Source: Armatimonadota bacterium (lineage in GTDB: Bacteria; Armatimonadota; Armatimonadia; Armatimonadales; Armatimonadaceae). Taken from it: DNA of 5,125 nt. Under the pieces are notes generated by a model. The model was not told the DNA's origin, did not search any database, and was given only the letters and a program-made list of their open reading frames with translations. The number at the start of each line of letters is the position of its first letter. Position 1 is the first letter of the stretch. Below, piece by piece: positions 4,554-5,125 of the stretch. A program made the translations under genes and the position numbers. The stretch spans positions 1 through 5,125 of the forward strand of contig JACMIU010000658.1 of NCBI GenBank assembly GCA_014380985.1, written 5' to 3'.

Positions 4554-5125
4554 ATGCCCACGTCCCCTTTGCCCGATCCGCTTGAAATCGTCCCCGCATC
4601 CGCGCCGGTTTCAGGCGTCGCTCCCGTACCCGGCTCGAAGAGTATCACCAACCGCGCCCTTGTTTTAGCCGCGCTTGCGTCCGGCACTACCACGCTCACG
4701 AACGCGCTTTTCGCCGACGACACGGCGCGGATGGGGGACTGCCTTCGCGCTCTCGGCTTCACGGTGGAAGCGGACGAACCGGCGCAAACGTTCACGGTTC
4801 ACGGCTTGGGCGGTTGGATTCCGGCAACCGACGCCGCGCTAATCGTCGGCAACAGTGGTACGACCGCAAGGTTTGTCACGCCGGTTGCCGCGCTCGGTTT
4901 CGGCACCTTCATACTGGACGGCGACCCGCGAATGCGCGAACGTCCCATCGGCGATTTGCTCACCGCCCTTGCCGCGCTCGGCGTTCGCGCCGAAAGCGTC
5001 GCGGGGAACGGTTGCCCCCCGGTAACGATACACGCGGCGGGCTTGCACGGCGGCGAAACGGCGGTTCGAGCCGACACCTCCAGCCAGTTCCTTTCCGGCT
5101 TGCTCCTCGCCGCGCCGTGCGCGAC
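4554..5125 (+). CDS. aroA: 3-phosphoshikimate 1-carboxyvinyltransferase (EPSP synthase), N-terminal part, cut by the window edge
   Basis: The frame is open from ATG 4554 to the right edge, 190 residues of a protein usually about 430 long. EPSP synthase transfers the enolpyruvyl group of PEP to shikimate 3-phosphate, the sixth step of the cytoplasmic shikimate pathway to aromatic amino acids. Landmarks are VPGSKSITNRALVLAALASG (25-44), with the lysine and serine that bind PEP and shikimate 3-phosphate; DDTARMGDCLRALG (55-68); VGNSGTTARF (98-107), the PEP and glyphosate-contact loop; DGDPRMRERPIGDLLTAL (122-139), with the conserved arginines; and DTSSQFLSGLLLAAP (174-188), the SSQF shikimate 3-phosphate site. 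The relative MurA also shares the fold, but PGSKSITNRAL and SSQF are specific to AroA. The loop has GNSGTT, as in many non-proteobacterial enzymes, and phenylalanine where E. coli has Pro101. The N-terminus (MPTSPLPDPLEIVPAS) is a little longer than usual. No start alternative is needed. Confidence 0.95.
   Translation, partial: MPTSPLPDPLEIVPASAPVSGVAPVPGSKSITNRALVLAALASGTTTLTNALFADDTARMGDCLRALGFTVEADEPAQTFTVHGLGGWIPATDAALIVGNSGTTARFVTPVAALGFGTFILDGDPRMRERPIGDLLTALAALGVRAESVAGNGCPPVTIHAAGLHGGETAVRADTSSQFLSGLLLAAPCA

Noticed and set aside
4124..4795. A 223-residue minus-strand open frame
   Set aside because: It is antisense to the end of the secreted gene, the small membrane gene and the start of aroA. 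Its Ser/Arg/Ala-rich product looks like a shadow frame and carries no motif.
1..5125. A Pup-like small gene, CRISPR array, tRNA or transposon end
   Set aside because: I looked on both strands for short frames ending in GGE or GGQ, spaced direct repeats, clover-leaf patterns and terminal inverted repeats, and found none I could support by eye.

Overview
The window looks like an ordinary stretch of chromosome from a moderately GC-rich bacterium. It holds seven genes in a compact layout with short intergenic gaps. There is no sign of a mobile element, CRISPR array or RNA gene. The most informative gene is a Dop-type (Pup deamidase/depupylase) enzyme, which implies a pupylation system. Outside the Actinobacteria that system is known from a few phyla such as Armatimonadota, Nitrospirota and some Verrucomicrobiota. 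A secreted beta-rich protein and a small acidic protein resemble, from memory, conserved uncharacterised families of Armatimonadota and relatives. My best guess is therefore Armatimonadota or a neighbouring uncultured lineage. This is inference and could not be searched.

Layout. Minus strand, 2100 to 1: dop, then a GT4-like glycosyltransferase that starts inside the last 14 bases of dop and runs off the left edge. The two form one tightly coupled operon. Divergent from dop is a plus-strand phosphoribosyltransferase (2162-2809), whose start codon lies six bases after a TATACT box. It converges with a minus-strand acidic protein gene (2806-3186), and the two stop codons overlap in one TTAA. Divergent from that gene is a plus-strand secreted protein (3305-4186) with a clear signal peptide and a hairpin in its leader. 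A two-helix membrane protein (4255-4518) follows, then aroA (EPSP synthase, from 4554), which runs off the right edge.

How the genes relate. No single pathway links them. Dop would act on Pup or Pup-tagged proteins in the cytoplasm. AroA belongs to the shikimate pathway. The GT4 protein probably acts in surface polysaccharide or glycolipid synthesis. The PRTase substrate is unknown. No Pup, proteasome, ARC/Mpa ATPase or PafA gene is visible, so this dop sits away from those partners as far as the window shows. A second theme is promoter architecture: the PRTase, the acidic protein gene and aroA each have a -10-like box so close to the start codon that their mRNAs would be leaderless or nearly so.
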